Assembly (NCBI GenBank): GCA_021824575.1 | Contig: JAKAKJ010000064.1 | Coordinates: forward strand, 1 to 64,000 | Source of the DNA: Chloroflexota bacterium | Lineage (GTDB): Bacteria > Chloroflexota > Anaerolineae > Anaerolineales > Villigracilaceae | Direction: 5' to 3' | Length of the DNA stretch: 64,000 nucleotides | Shown: in pieces, positions 26,304-35,079 of the stretch | Layout of the letters: each line of letters starts with the position of its first letter | Position numbering within the stretch: position 1 is the stretch's first letter | The notes under the pieces: generated by a model | Databases searched by the model: none | The model's input: only the letters and a program-made list of their open reading frames with translations | What the model was told of the DNA's origin: nothing | Made by a program: the position numbers and the translations under genes

Positions 26304-26409
26304 CGAGGGTTTGTCCGTTCAAATATTGGCGGCGTTTTCTGGAAATGTCAACGCCAAAGACAGCCAGTATGGAGGCTATTATCACGATCAGGAACACAAA
26401 GATGTCCAT
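26278..26409 (-). CDS. Putative 43-residue membrane protein ahead of surE
   Basis: An ORF too short for normal gene calling. It starts at ATG 26409 after AAAGGAG (11 nt away) and encodes one hydrophobic helix (IFVFLIVIIASILAVFGV) followed by a positive cluster (SRKRRQ) and a polar tail. It overlaps the first 26 bp of surE in another frame, which suggests coupled translation. It lies between the Pho-box-like site and surE. Its function is unknown. Confidence 0.45.
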   Translation of the reverse strand: MDIFVFLIVIIASILAVFGVDISRKRRQYLNGQTLDGQTYSGH

Positions 26410-26771
26410 TCCAAAAATCACTCCTTTGATTCCAAAACAATCCTAAGCCCGTAACTTTAAAGACGAACTAAAAACCGGTTAACGTTTTGTGAATGCGCGG
26501 TCAGGCTGCGATATTAAGCGCAAGAACCCGGCATCAATGCCAGGCTCTTGCACAAAGGAGGAGAAAGGAATAGGGCGGCGAACATCGGGGTTCCGCATCA
26601 CGCCACCGGATGGAGCGGGAAGCCTTGCCGCTTCTGCCCCGCGTTCGCGCTAAACGCCATCAGCATGAGCACCGTTCCGATGGATCGTTTCTTCACATTC
26701 ACAGAATAACATGGAATGTAAAAATCGCGCTTTAGAGCGGACTAACAAACGCGAAACAAAAATGAAAGCTT
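26410..26771. other. Intergenic region between surE unit and phoR
   Basis: This 362-bp stretch holds the Pho-box-like site (26478-26494) and a hairpin at 26520-26551 built from GCAAGA/TCTTGC and GGCAT/ATGCC. The rest has no convincing gene. A 34-codon frame at 26598-26702 on the minus strand lacks a ribosome binding site. Confidence 0.5.
26478..26494 (-). promoter_or_regulatory. Pho-box-like direct repeat upstream of the small ORF and surE
   Basis: On the minus strand the site reads ATTCAC-AAAAC-GTTAAC, two hexamers with 11-bp periodicity. TTCACA and TTAAC-type hexamers are the classic PhoP-box forms. The site is about 70 bp before the small ORF. Confidence 0.55.
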
Positions 26772-27947
26772 TCAGCTTTGCGGAATCGTAAAGAAAAACG
26801 TACTGCCCTGCCCCTCGATGCTATCCGCCCAAATCTTTCCGTGATGTGCTTCGACAATATGCCGCGCGATGGACAACCCCAGCCCGGTTCCACTTCCAGA
26901 GCGCGACTTGTCGACGCGATAGAAACGTTCGAAGATGCGCGGCAGGTCATCCGCCGGGATTCCGATTCCCGTATCCCTGACTCCGAATCGGACTCCGCTG
27001 CCATCGGCCTCCGCCAAAAGAGCCACCTCCCCGCCCGGGCGCGTGAACTTGACCGCGTTGTGAATCAGATTCACCAGCACTTGCTCCAACCGCATATCGT
27101 CAGCGCGAACACTGGGAAGATCGTCCGCACATTCGACCCGCAAATTCAAGCCGGCGCGTTCGGTCTGCATCTTCATACGATCCGCTGCGGACGCAAGCAA
27201 TTCCTTTGGCGACACAGACGCGAATTTCAATTCCACTTGTCCCGATTCGATGCGCGAGAGGTCGAGCAATTCCTGGGTCATCTGGTTCAACGCGTCGACT
27301 TCGGTGACGATTCGGCTCAGAAAACGCGGCCCCGCCTCCGGGTCCGAAAGAGCGCCATTCTGCAAGGTCTCCGTCAATGCTTTGAGCGAAGCCAAAGGCG
27401 TTCGCAATTCATGCGAAATATTGGAGACGAAATCGCGTCGCACTGTCTCAAGTCGTCGGACGCGCGTCAAATCCTGCACGAGTAAAAGGCTGCCGCCTGC
27501 ATGTTCATCCGGCATGACAACCAACTGCAAGAATTGGCGGCGCGCCGGGATCTCAACCGACTCGCTTTGCAACTCGCCAATTTGTTGTGAACGCCGCCAG
27601 GCTTCGACGAGTTGATGGCTGCGAACGATTTCTGTCACCGTTCTGCCAATCGGATTCGGAGAACTGAACAATCGTTTTGCAGCCGGATTAGCAAACTGAA
27701 TTTTGCCCTGAGCGTCTGCGATCAAAACGCCGTCGGTCAATTGATCCAACACAGTGGCGAGGCGGTCACGTTCGGAGCTCAAAGTTGAAAGTTGAAGATT
27801 GAAACTCTTGACAAGATTGTCCTGTTCATCAACGCGCCGACGCAAAACAAAATAACGCCATGCAAGGAACAAAGCAAGAAGGAAGAAGAGAGAAAGTGCA
27901 ATCTCAAGCGCAAGGGACATTTTCGACCTGAAGGCTTTCCAACTCAC
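26772..27947 (-). CDS. phoR: Phosphate-sensing histidine kinase PhoR-like
   Basis: A 391-residue kinase with one N-terminal transmembrane helix (about 15-32), a coiled-coil stretch, a PAS domain (about 60-165), HisKA with SNISHELRTPLASLKAL, and HATPase motifs NLIHNAVKFT, DTGIGI and GTGLGLSIARHIVEAH. A PAS-containing kinase with only one membrane helix fits PhoR, which senses through PhoU/Pst. The start is a GTG that shares its first base with the phoB TAG stop. Confidence 0.9.
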   Translation of the reverse strand: MSWKAFRSKMSLALEIALSLFFLLALFLAWRYFVLRRRVDEQDNLVKSFNLQLSTLSSERDRLATVLDQLTDGVLIADAQGKIQFANPAAKRLFSSPNPIGRTVTEIVRSHQLVEAWRRSQQIGELQSESVEIPARRQFLQLVVMPDEHAGGSLLLVQDLTRVRRLETVRRDFVSNISHELRTPLASLKALTETLQNGALSDPEAGPRFLSRIVTEVDALNQMTQELLDLSRIESGQVELKFASVSPKELLASAADRMKMQTERAGLNLRVECADDLPSVRADDMRLEQVLVNLIHNAVKFTRPGGEVALLAEADGSGVRFGVRDTGIGIPADDLPRIFERFYRVDKSRSGSGTGLGLSIARHIVEAHHGKIWADSIEGQGSTFFFTIPQS

Positions 27948-28657
27948 TAACCTTCGAACCGATATCCCCCGCCGCGCACTGTGACAATTCGCGTTGGATT
28001 GGCCGAATCGGATTCTATTTTTTGCCTAAGCCATCTAACATGGACGTCCACCGTCCGGCTGTCACCGATGAAGTCCCAGCCCCAAACGCGTTCGAGGATG
28101 AACTCGCGCGAAAGCATCTGGCCGCGGTGTTCCGCAAGGAAGAGCAGCAATTCATATTCCTTCGGTTTCAATTGCAAAGGCTGATTTTTCAACGTTACCT
28201 CGCGGCGCGTCAGATCAATGACGAGATTTCCAAATTTCAAAGTTTCGTGCGCGGGCACGGACTCACCGATCTTTTCCATTTCCTCGCGCAGCATACGTGT
28301 GCGGCGCAACTGCGCCTTGACGCGCGCAATCAACTCGCGCATGGAAAATGGCTTGGTCAGATAATCGTCTGCGCCGACCTCGAGGCCGACCACGCGGTCA
28401 ATTTCATCGTCGCGGGCGGTCAGCATCAAGATAGCGGTCGTCATTTCCTTGCGGAGAACACGGGCGACCTCGAAACCGTCAATTTCGGGCAGCATCAAAT
28501 CCAACAGGATCAAATCCGGCTTTAAACGACGGGCCGCTTCGAGGGCGGAACGACCGTCGCCGACCGCTTCAACGGCATAACCTTCCTTTTTCAGGTTATA
28601 CGTCAGCGTGTCCTGCAAGGAGGGTTCGTCTTCAACAACGAGAACGATTTCGCTCAT
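27947..28657 (-). CDS. phoB: Response regulator PhoB-like
   Basis: A 236-residue OmpR/PhoB-type regulator. The receiver domain has EDEPSLQD, the phospho-Asp in [13 protein letters not shown] and the Lys in DYLTKPFS. The C-terminal winged helix shows [21 protein letters not shown] and [16 protein letters not shown]. It would bind the Pho-box-like repeats near pstS, surE and its own promoter. It overlaps phoR by one base. Confidence 0.92.
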   Translation of the reverse strand: MSEIVLVVEDEPSLQDTLTYNLKKEGYAVEAVGDGRSALEAARRLKPDLILLDLMLPEIDGFEVARVLRKEMTTAILMLTARDDEIDRVVGLEVGADDYLTKPFSMRELIARVKAQLRRTRMLREEMEKIGESVPAHETLKFGNLVIDLTRREVTLKNQPLQLKPKEYELLLFLAEHRGQMLSREFILERVWGWDFIGDSRTVDVHVRWLRQKIESDSANPTRIVTVRGGGYRFEG

Positions 28658-28705
28658 AATTCAATTTCTTCCTGTTCGATTATAAGCGAGACAAACACGA
28701 TTCTT

Positions 28706-28722
28706 TTTAACGCGAGGTTAAC
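28706..28722 (+). promoter_or_regulatory. Pho-box-like direct repeat in the phoB-YHYH intergenic region
   Basis: TTTAAC-GCGAG-GTTAAC on the plus strand, nearly the same as the pstS site (TTTAAC-GAGAC-GTTAAC). It lies 49 bp from the phoB start, so autoregulation of phoBR is likely; it may also serve the divergent gene. Confidence 0.55.
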
Positions 28723-28829
28723 GCTGCGATAAATGTTTGGGCGGGATTCGTTTGTGTGCAAAGGCATTATTTTGAGAACCGCATCCGTTTTTTATGGCGG
28801 CAGAATTCACCCAAAATGGGCTCGAAAAA

Positions 28830-28847
28830 TTTACAGTGATTTTACAG
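28830..28847 (+). promoter_or_regulatory. Direct repeat TTTACAG x2 upstream of the YHYH gene
   Basis: TTTACAG-TGAT-TTTACAG, an 11-bp-periodic repeat with the TTTACA hexamer of PhoP boxes, 55 bp before the lipoprotein gene. It suggests phosphate control of that gene. Confidence 0.5.
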
Positions 28848-28901
28848 TCCTCCTAAAACTTTGTTCCCATACTTTGGCGACTCAGGGATAAAGGAGAGAT
28901 T

Positions 28902-30110
28902 ATGAAAAATCAACTGCATAAATCTTTATTCGTATTTGCCATAATGGCTATCGTCGTCACAGCCTGTGCACCGCAAAGCGCGCAGCCGCCCAATCCTGCC
29001 GCTCTGCCGCAGCCCAGCACGCAGTCCGCGGCACCCAATCCAACTGCATCCACTTCCAATACGTCCAACAATGCCCCGCATGTAAATGTGCTGGATCCAA
29101 CGCACCTGCCATTGGGTGATGGGAAAATCTCATCCAGCCCGCAGCGCGGTTATGTATTTGCCTGTCAAACGCAATTCAATGGGAGAGGCGCATCAGGCGC
29201 AGAATCGTGGATCAACAGCGATGGCACATGGGATTCGACCAAAAAGCCGGTTGTGGAAGGTTCGGTCAATTGGCCGCAGCATTCGTTCAACATGACCGTG
29301 AACGGAGACCAACGCACATTTACCACCAACGATTTGCCGGATCATCCCACAGGAGTTTTCCCGATCAGCCTCAGCGATCCCGCTTATCAAGCAGATCGGA
29401 ATCCCAATTCGATCAAGGCGCAATCCATCACCTTCAGCGTTCCAGCCAATCCAACCGTCGCGGCGCAGCCAACCTGCGTGGGTGGGGAGATCGGCATCAT
29501 GCTTTCAGGCGTATTGATCTTCAGCGCGTTCGATGCGGAGGGCCGCGACGCGCCCGCTCACGAAGTGCAGGATCAATGCAGCGGTCATCCGCAAGAGGGC
29601 GGATACTATCATTACCATGATCTCAGTCCCTGCATCAAGGACAATGCCACCGGTCAATCGGCTTTGCTCGGTTACGCATTCGATGGATTCGGAATCTACG
29701 GGCCGTATGATACGAACGGCAAAGAATTAACCAATGCCGACCTCGATGAATGTCACGGCATTACATCCCAAGTGGAATGGAACGGAAAGGAAGTGGTGAT
29801 GTATCATTACGTAGCCACGCGTGAATTTCCCTATGTGGTTGGGTGTTTTCGCGGCACGCCCTCCGTCCGCGCACTGACCGTTCCCAGCGGCGGACAAGGT
29901 CAACAAAGCGGGCAGCAACTCGGAGGTCAGCCGCAGGCCGGACAGAACGGACAGCCTCCGCTGGCAGCCATCAATGCCTGCGCGAGTTTATCTGCGGGCG
30001 CGGCCTGTTCCTTCAACGCGCCAAATGGACAAATCAATGGAACGTGTCAAATTCCGCTGCAACTGCAACAACTCATTTGTGTGCCGCAAGGCGGGGCGCA
30101 CGGCCCATAA
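28902..30110 (+). CDS. YHYH-domain lipoprotein
   Basis: A 402-residue lipoprotein (lipobox TAC, Cys22) with a long Pro/Ser/Asn linker. The central domain has the YHYH motif (GGYYHYHDLSPC) and LGYAFDGFGIYGPYD, typical of the YHYH family. The C-terminus is a Gln/Gly-rich stretch and a Cys-containing tail. The family's function is unknown. AAAGGAGAG precedes the start. The TTTACAG repeats upstream suggest that it is induced with the phosphate regulon. Confidence 0.82.
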   Translation: MKNQLHKSLFVFAIMAIVVTACAPQSAQPPNPAALPQPSTQSAAPNPTASTSNTSNNAPHVNVLDPTHLPLGDGKISSSPQRGYVFACQTQFNGRGASGAESWINSDGTWDSTKKPVVEGSVNWPQHSFNMTVNGDQRTFTTNDLPDHPTGVFPISLSDPAYQADRNPNSIKAQSITFSVPANPTVAAQPTCVGGEIGIMLSGVLIFSAFDAEGRDAPAHEVQDQCSGHPQEGGYYHYHDLSPCIKDNATGQSALLGYAFDGFGIYGPYDTNGKELTNADLDECHGITSQVEWNGKEVVMYHYVATREFPYVVGCFRGTPSVRALTVPSGGQGQQSGQQLGGQPQAGQNGQPPLAAINACASLSAGAACSFNAPNGQINGTCQIPLQLQQLICVPQGGAHGP

Positions 30111-30130
30111 TGGCGCGCGAACATTTATTG

Positions 30131-30163
30131 AATAAAAAGAGAGAGCGGCTCAACGCCGCTCTC
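30131..30163 (-). terminator. Terminator of the secreted HExxE protein gene (bidirectional stem)
   Basis: A 9-bp stem (GAGAGCGGC and GCCGCTCTC, loop TCAAC). On the minus strand it is followed by TCTTTTTATT, ending the gene at 30196. It may also serve the plus-strand lipoprotein gene. Confidence 0.8.
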
Positions 30164-30195
30164 CTTGTGTCAAACTATCGAACGCGGCTGCCTGA

Positions 30196-31530
30196 TCAGC
30201 AGCCGGTTGCAGGCTGGCGGAAGCCCACGAACGGATTCAAGTCGCCCATGAACGTGTAACGCCCGATGTTGGCGGAACTACTCTGTGTAGGTTCTGACAC
30301 AGTGTTCGGAGCCGTACGCATGAACCATGGCAGGAATGTTTCATCCTCCGGGTGATAATAACCATCTGCGCTTTGTGAACCATCCGGATTCGGTCCTTGT
30401 TCGTAGGTGTTGGTTCCCATCGCAAAGCCGATCGAAACAACGGGATCACCTGTCTCAAGAATTCCTGTACATCCATACTGCGGTGCAGTCGGTGTGAGCC
30501 ACGGTTCGACCGTATTGTTTACAAATGGGTCATCCGCCCATTCGGAAATTTCATGGCTGAGCGCATGGATATCCTGCAATGCCCAATCCGTGCCGCCATT
30601 TGCGCGTGAGTAAAGTCCGGGCTGAACCCATGAAGCCCAGGCGAATGTCTGCACTACGGCATTACCGTTACTGTTGTTCGAGCCGCCGCCGTTGCCAGCT
30701 GCGCGCGTGCCGTGGAAACCAATAACGCAGCAGTTATACACATTCTTGCCGATATGTAGCAACACATTGTTGGTCAGGTAGATCGGCAAATGGGTTGGGT
30801 CTGCTTTGGTCTCGAGATTCTGGATCTGCGCGGCCCACCAACTGATGTTAATATCCGCAAAGACCACACCGCGGCCGCTTTGCAGCAGTACGCCCTGGTT
30901 GTTCGGGACATTGATCGTGACGGTTGGCAAAACGTTTGGATGCAGAATCAGGTGGTAGTTGCTGGAGCCTGTCTGGTTGAATTGCGCTCGCATGGTTGCG
31001 TCCTCGAGTTGGAGCATGTTGCCCGCGTCGTTCTGCGACAATACACCCCCTGCGCCTTCGACCAGCGCAGGAGCATTCGGAAACGAACCAGCCGCGGTTG
31101 CAGCCGGAGTCGAGCCGTAATCATTCAAAGCAAACTGCGGGGATGCAAGTGTCGGAGCAAGAACATCGCTGCCGCTGAAAGTCAAGCCATCAATGTTGAC
31201 GATGATGGGCGTGATGTCCGCTTCGATCGTGACCGAGCATCCTGATCCGGAGCAATTGTTCGGATCCGCGCCGACCATGTTGTAGCCGTATGTGACGCCA
31301 TTGTCGGGATCAACAGTTGATCCCCACCAATGCGCCACGGTTCGCGTCGTCGGGAGAACGGATGCGCCGCCGATCGTTGTCGTCAGCGCTTGCAGGGACG
31401 AATCAGGAATGACCGGTATGGCAGGCGCTGATGCGCTGGCCGGCATAACCCCCAGAGCCGTGACCATCATCATCAGGATTGCGCCAACACGTATTACAAA
31501 ACCAGAAGACCGAAACATACTTTTAAACAT
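30196..31530 (-). CDS. Secreted protein with an HExxE motif, possible metalloprotease
   Basis: A 444-residue protein with a signal peptide ending near ASASA (about residue 34). No family is recognised with confidence. The motif ALSHEISEWADDP (His326, Glu327, Glu330) resembles the HExxE-x-x-DP site of some extracellular proteins in the phosphate-induced/EXORDIUM-like group. YGYNMVGADPNNCSG and VYNCCVIGFHG contain paired Cys. The C-terminal half is rich in Pro, Gly and Trp. AAAGGATCC precedes the start. Confidence 0.55.
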   Translation of the reverse strand: MFKSMFRSSGFVIRVGAILMMMVTALGVMPASASAPAIPVIPDSSLQALTTTIGGASVLPTTRTVAHWWGSTVDPDNGVTYGYNMVGADPNNCSGSGCSVTIEADITPIIVNIDGLTFSGSDVLAPTLASPQFALNDYGSTPAATAAGSFPNAPALVEGAGGVLSQNDAGNMLQLEDATMRAQFNQTGSSNYHLILHPNVLPTVTINVPNNQGVLLQSGRGVVFADINISWWAAQIQNLETKADPTHLPIYLTNNVLLHIGKNVYNCCVIGFHGTRAAGNGGGSNNSNGNAVVQTFAWASWVQPGLYSRANGGTDWALQDIHALSHEISEWADDPFVNNTVEPWLTPTAPQYGCTGILETGDPVVSIGFAMGTNTYEQGPNPDGSQSADGYYHPEDETFLPWFMRTAPNTVSEPTQSSSANIGRYTFMGDLNPFVGFRQPATGC

Positions 31531-31814
31531 AACTGGATCCTTTCTTGTTTTGGAATAAAGTGGTTTGGTGGGGCCAACAAACCGGACAATTATACTCTGA
31601 ATATTTAGCGCAACGGGCAGCCAGTTATAAACGGCAGGTGGAATTCGCGGCGGAATAACTCAAATCAGCGACACAAGTTTCCATTACGTAGCTTGACCTC
31701 GATTTCCAAGACCGGTCCCCCTATTCTGTGGTAAACTCTGTCCGCACTCTCCTTCGGCTTTACTCAGGATGAGAGTCCGTGTTCTGGGAAATTGTTTTGA
31801 TCACTCTGAATAGT

Positions 31815-31845
31815 AGCCCGACGCAACATGTCGGGCTTTTTTGTT
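31815..31845 (+). terminator. Terminator-like hairpin upstream of the DEAD-box gene
   Basis: AGCCCGAC and GTCGGGCT form an 8-bp stem with a GCAACAT loop, followed by TTTTTGTT. No plus-strand gene ends nearby, so it may be a leader attenuator or end of an unseen small transcript. Confidence 0.7.
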
Positions 31846-31921
31846 GGGCGAGCCGATCTGCAAAGAAAGGCTTTGGTTGGCAAGAAGGCAGTTAAACGGA
31901 GTCATCAGAACAACCCATATC

Positions 31922-32063
31922 ATGTCGTTGCGAGGAGGGTTGAGCAAGCGGTGTTTTTCCGCTGTACAAAAACCCGACGACCGCGAAGCGTGCTTTTGGC
32001 AAGCAATCTCAACTTACTTGCAAACATGAGATTGCCACGCTCGCTTTGCTCGCTCGCAATGAC
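31922..32063 (+). repeat. Dispersed palindromic repeat (TTGCGAGGAG / CTCGCAATGAC family)
   Basis: It begins TCGTTGCGAGGAGG and ends GCTCGCTCGCAATGAC, with an internal CAATCTC. It is the same family as at 9183, 18606 and 47798, and lies directly before the helicase ribosome binding site. Confidence 0.75.
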
Positions 32064-32081
32064 AGAAATAAAAGGAAAATG

Positions 32082-33749
32082 ATGACAACCGAATTTACTT
32101 CCCTCAACCTGCGTCCAGAATTGATGCAGGCCATTACCGAACTTGGCTACACCGAACCGACGCCCATTCAAGAGGGCATGATTCCGCTCATGCTCACCGG
32201 CGTGGATGTGATCGGCCAGGCCCAAACCGGGACCGGCAAGACCGCCGCATTTGCCTTCCCCATTCTCAACAACTTCACACACGAACGTCACGTGCAAAGC
32301 TTGATCCTCGCGCCGACGCGCGAACTCGCTTTGCAGGTTGCGGATTCAATCATCGAATATGGCAAGCATCTCAACGTGCGCGTGCTCGCCGTCTACGGCG
32401 GTCAACCATACGGCCCGCAAATTTCAAGTCTCAATCGCGGCGTGGACATCGTCGTTGGCACACCGGGACGTTTGCTCGATCTCATCGAACGCAAAGCGCT
32501 CAACATCAAACATGTCCGCGTCGTTGTGCTCGACGAAGCCGATGAAATGCTCAACATGGGCTTTATCGAAGATGTGGAAAAGATTCTCAGTGAGACTCCT
32601 GCGGAACGTCAGACCGCTTTATTCAGCGCGACGTTGCCCGCGCGCATCCGTTCATTAGCCAGCCGCTTCATGCGGGACCCGCAAGCGGTCACCATTAAAC
32701 GCGACACACTCACCCTGACAACGACTGAACAACGCTATTACCTCGTCCACGAAAATGACAAGACCAATGCGCTGACGCGTCTGTTCGAGATCGAGCCGAT
32801 CCATTCCGCACTGATCTTTGCGCGCACGCGCGCGGAAACCAGTCAACTCGCAAATGAATTGGTCGTGCGCGGCATCCCCGCGGAAGCCATCCACGGCGAC
32901 CTCGACCAGCAGGCACGCGAACGCGTGCTTGGACGGTTCAGAGCGAACCAGCTCAAAGTCTTGGTCGCAACCGATGTCGCGGCGCGTGGACTCGATATCG
33001 AAGACATATCGCATGTCTTCAACTATCACCTGCCCGACGATGCTGAAGTCTACATTCATCGCATTGGACGCACTGGACGCGCAGGTAAAACCGGCATTGC
33101 AATCACTTTATTATCTCCGCGCGAGAAACGCCGTCTGCGCGAAGTGGAAGCACTCACCAAGCAAAACATCACGAAGATGGAACTTCCCACGATCGAAGAC
33201 ATCACCCGCCATCGTGAAGCGCAGGTGGTCGAGAACATGAAAATCTGGCTGGGGCGCGGACGTTACAAGCGCGAGCTCGAAATGGCCCAGCAGTTGGTCG
33301 AAGCTGGTTATGAACCGTTGAATATTGCAGCCGCAGCACTCAAGCTGGCGCGCGGCGATGAAAAGCAAAGACCGATTGCAGAGATTGCAGATGTCAAAGT
33401 CGAGGCGAAGCACGAAGCCCCGCGTAAGTCCGGGAAAGATTTCGGGCGCGGTCAACACGGCTCGGGTAAACGCGAGTTCGTCAGGTCATCAAATCGTCGA
33501 GGCGGTTCGCATGAAGAAGGCATGATCCGCCTGAAGATCAACAAAGGCAAAGCCAATGGCATCCGCCCGAACGACATCGTCGGCACGATTGCTTTTCATG
33601 CCAATATTCCCGGCCACGTGATCGGCAAAATCCGCATCGAAGATAAATTGACGTACGTGGACATCCCCGAAGATTTGGTGGATCAGGTGCTGAAGCACAA
33701 TGGCAACTACAACGTTGGGAAAGAAAAGTTTAGTTTACAAAAAGCGTAA
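32082..33749 (+). CDS. DEAD-box RNA helicase with DbpA-type RNA-binding domain (DeaD/CsdA-like)
   Basis: A 555-residue ATP-dependent RNA helicase. Motifs: Q-motif GYTEPTPIQEGMIP, AQTGTGKT, PTRELALQ, LDEADEML, SATLP, VATDVAARGLDIE and HRIGRTGRAG. A middle region rich in charged residues leads to a C-terminal DbpA RNA-binding domain (about 480-555, RLKINKGKANGIRPNDIVG). Such proteins remodel rRNA and mRNA, often in the cold. Two ATGs are in tandem; 32082 has the better spacing (6 nt) to AAAGG. Confidence 0.93.
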   Translation: MTTEFTSLNLRPELMQAITELGYTEPTPIQEGMIPLMLTGVDVIGQAQTGTGKTAAFAFPILNNFTHERHVQSLILAPTRELALQVADSIIEYGKHLNVRVLAVYGGQPYGPQISSLNRGVDIVVGTPGRLLDLIERKALNIKHVRVVVLDEADEMLNMGFIEDVEKILSETPAERQTALFSATLPARIRSLASRFMRDPQAVTIKRDTLTLTTTEQRYYLVHENDKTNALTRLFEIEPIHSALIFARTRAETSQLANELVVRGIPAEAIHGDLDQQARERVLGRFRANQLKVLVATDVAARGLDIEDISHVFNYHLPDDAEVYIHRIGRTGRAGKTGIAITLLSPREKRRLREVEALTKQNITKMELPTIEDITRHREAQVVENMKIWLGRGRYKRELEMAQQLVEAGYEPLNIAAAALKLARGDEKQRPIAEIADVKVEAKHEAPRKSGKDFGRGQHGSGKREFVRSSNRRGGSHEEGMIRLKINKGKANGIRPNDIVGTIAFHANIPGHVIGKIRIEDKLTYVDIPEDLVDQVLKHNGNYNVGKEKFSLQKA

Positions 33750-33873
33750 TGCCATTGCAAGCCGCGTCGCCGCTCGGTCTCGATATAGCGGCGGTAATTG
33801 AGTGAGCCGAAGGCCATATCGAAATCCTGCCGCCTACTCGACCAGCGGCTCCTCGCAATGATATTCGAAATTT
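33750..33873. repeat. Degenerate dispersed repeat between convergent genes
   Basis: CCATTGCAAGCCGCGTCGCCG at the left (33752) and GGCTCCTCGCAATGATATTC at the right (near 33848) look like inverted ends of the CTCGCAATGA repeat family. GCGGCGG/CCGCCTACTC lies between. No gene is seen. Confidence 0.4.
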
Positions 33874-34233
33874 TCAAATCCACTCGGCTTCGACGGTTCT
33901 CTCGTTTTGCACATTACCGGTGTTGGATGTGGACTTTGGCTCCAACAATAAAACCTGGACTTCTTCCTCGGCCACCGGCAAATGTTCCACGCCCTTTGGA
34001 ATGATGGCAAACTCTCCTTCGTGGATCGTCAAATCGCGGTCGCGTAATTTGATGACCAGCGTCCCTTTGACGACCAAAAATAATTCATCTTCATTATCGT
34101 GATGATGCCAGACGAATTCGCCTTTGAGCTTCGCCAGTTTGACGTACGAGTCGTTTAGCTTTCCCACGATTTTGGGATGCCAGGGTTCCTGGAATAAGTT
34201 GAATTTGTTGGCAAGGTTGATTACATCGGACAT
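33874..34233 (-). CDS. Cupin-domain protein
   Basis: A 119-residue single-domain cupin. Motif 1 is WHHHDNEDELFLVVKG (His residues plus Glu for metal), and motif 2 is EFAIIPKGVEHLPVAEE. It could be a small metal-dependent enzyme or a sugar/ligand-binding protein; the substrate is unknown. CAGGAGAATAGAG precedes the start. A terminator separates it from the upstream DUF5131 gene. Confidence 0.85.
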   Translation of the reverse strand: MSDVINLANKFNLFQEPWHPKIVGKLNDSYVKLAKLKGEFVWHHHDNEDELFLVVKGTLVIKLRDRDLTIHEGEFAIIPKGVEHLPVAEEEVQVLLLEPKSTSNTGNVQNERTVEAEWI

Positions 34234-34249
34234 TCTCTATTCTCCTGAA

Positions 34250-34285
34250 GAAAAAGCGAAGGTGATTGATTTTACACCTTCGCTT
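34250..34285 (-). terminator. Terminator after the DUF5131 gene
   Basis: GCGAAGGTG and CACCTTCGC form a 9-bp stem followed by TTTTTC on the minus strand, 17 nt past the DUF5131 stop. It closes the TIR-TcmP-DUF5131 unit. Confidence 0.85.
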
Positions 34286-34301
34286 TGTATCCAGAATTCA
34301 A

Positions 34302-35030
34302 CTATGCTTTTACCAAGTTTATATCCGCAGGCATTTCATCCCACGTTCTTCCATCTAAAATTCTGCCAGCTTTCTTCTTTTGTACGCCGCCCCATTGTTT
34401 GAAAAAGAATGGAACCCTTGCTTTAAGGCATTGATCACGCACGCCTGTTACCCATTCTTTTTGAAGCGGGCGCGCGCCGGGTCCAGATTCGCCTCCCACA
34501 ATCACCCAATTAATTCCTTTGAGATTCATTTTCGGCATCGGCCCGAGCAAAGGCTCAACCGACAAAAACTTTATCTTTGCGCCTGTTCTACGCAGATCAT
34601 CAATTCGGTATACATATTTTTCATTCTCAACGCTGACGCCCATCCAAATATTTTCCGTCCACTCCAAACGGGAACTTAATTCGGCCAATCGTTCAGAGCG
34701 TTTTGTGAGAACTTGGAACTGATGCCAATGAGCGCGTTTCATTACATCGAACACGCGCTGAATAAATTCCAAAGGTACATCCTTGTGGAACAAGTCGCTC
34801 ATTGAATTGACGAAAATAACCTGCGGAGTCTTCCATTCCAACGGCTTTTCAAGAACATGCTCATGCATGGTTAGCTTGAAACCATTGGCATAATTTGGCT
34901 GTCCCATCGCTTTGAGACGCTTCGCCATGCGCTCTGCGTAGCAATGTTTACAACCCGGACTAATTTTTGTACAACCAGTAAGCGGATTCCAAGTGGATTC
35001 TGTCCACTCGATCCGAGATTGGGTAGCCAT
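34302..35030 (-). CDS. Three-Cys-motif protein, Gp37/Gp68 family (DUF5131)
   Basis: A 242-residue protein of the phage Gp37/Gp68 family. The N-terminus carries [18 protein letters not shown] and the three-Cys motif C20-x6-C27-x2-C30 (HCYAERMA follows), which suggests an Fe-S cluster. Later motifs are [11 protein letters not shown]-like ([12 protein letters not shown]), [26 protein letters not shown] and [11 protein letters not shown]. The barrel-like motif order resembles radical SAM proteins, but the Cys spacing is not CX3CX2C. GGAGGAG precedes the start. It follows tcmP by 49 nt and is AT-richer than the flanking genes. Confidence 0.88.
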   Translation of the reverse strand: MATQSRIEWTESTWNPLTGCTKISPGCKHCYAERMAKRLKAMGQPNYANGFKLTMHEHVLEKPLEWKTPQVIFVNSMSDLFHKDVPLEFIQRVFDVMKRAHWHQFQVLTKRSERLAELSSRLEWTENIWMGVSVENEKYVYRIDDLRRTGAKIKFLSVEPLLGPMPKMNLKGINWVIVGGESGPGARPLQKEWVTGVRDQCLKARVPFFFKQWGGVQKKKAGRILDGRTWDEMPADINLVKA

Positions 35031-35079
35031 TTCTCCTCCGATGAACCAAGCAAATCATAGCACGTATGTTCTTCTTTGT

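Larger units (their letters stand above)
31531..32081. other. Long intergenic region with repeats and a terminator-like hairpin
   Basis: This 551-bp stretch contains no supported gene. It holds a divergent promoter region for the secreted protein gene, a CCTTCGGCTTTACTCAGGAT element near 31752, a terminator-like hairpin at 31815-31845 and a dispersed repeat at 31922-32063. Confidence 0.6.

Noticed and set aside
26598-26702. 34-codon minus-strand ORF with a signal-like start between surE and phoR
   Set aside because: It has only GTG starts, no ribosome binding site and no recognisable domain, so chance cannot be excluded.
30196-31530. Inclusion of the secreted HExxE protein in the phosphate regulon
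   Set aside because: No TTNAC-type 11-bp-periodic repeat is visible upstream of its start, although it lies near the regulon.
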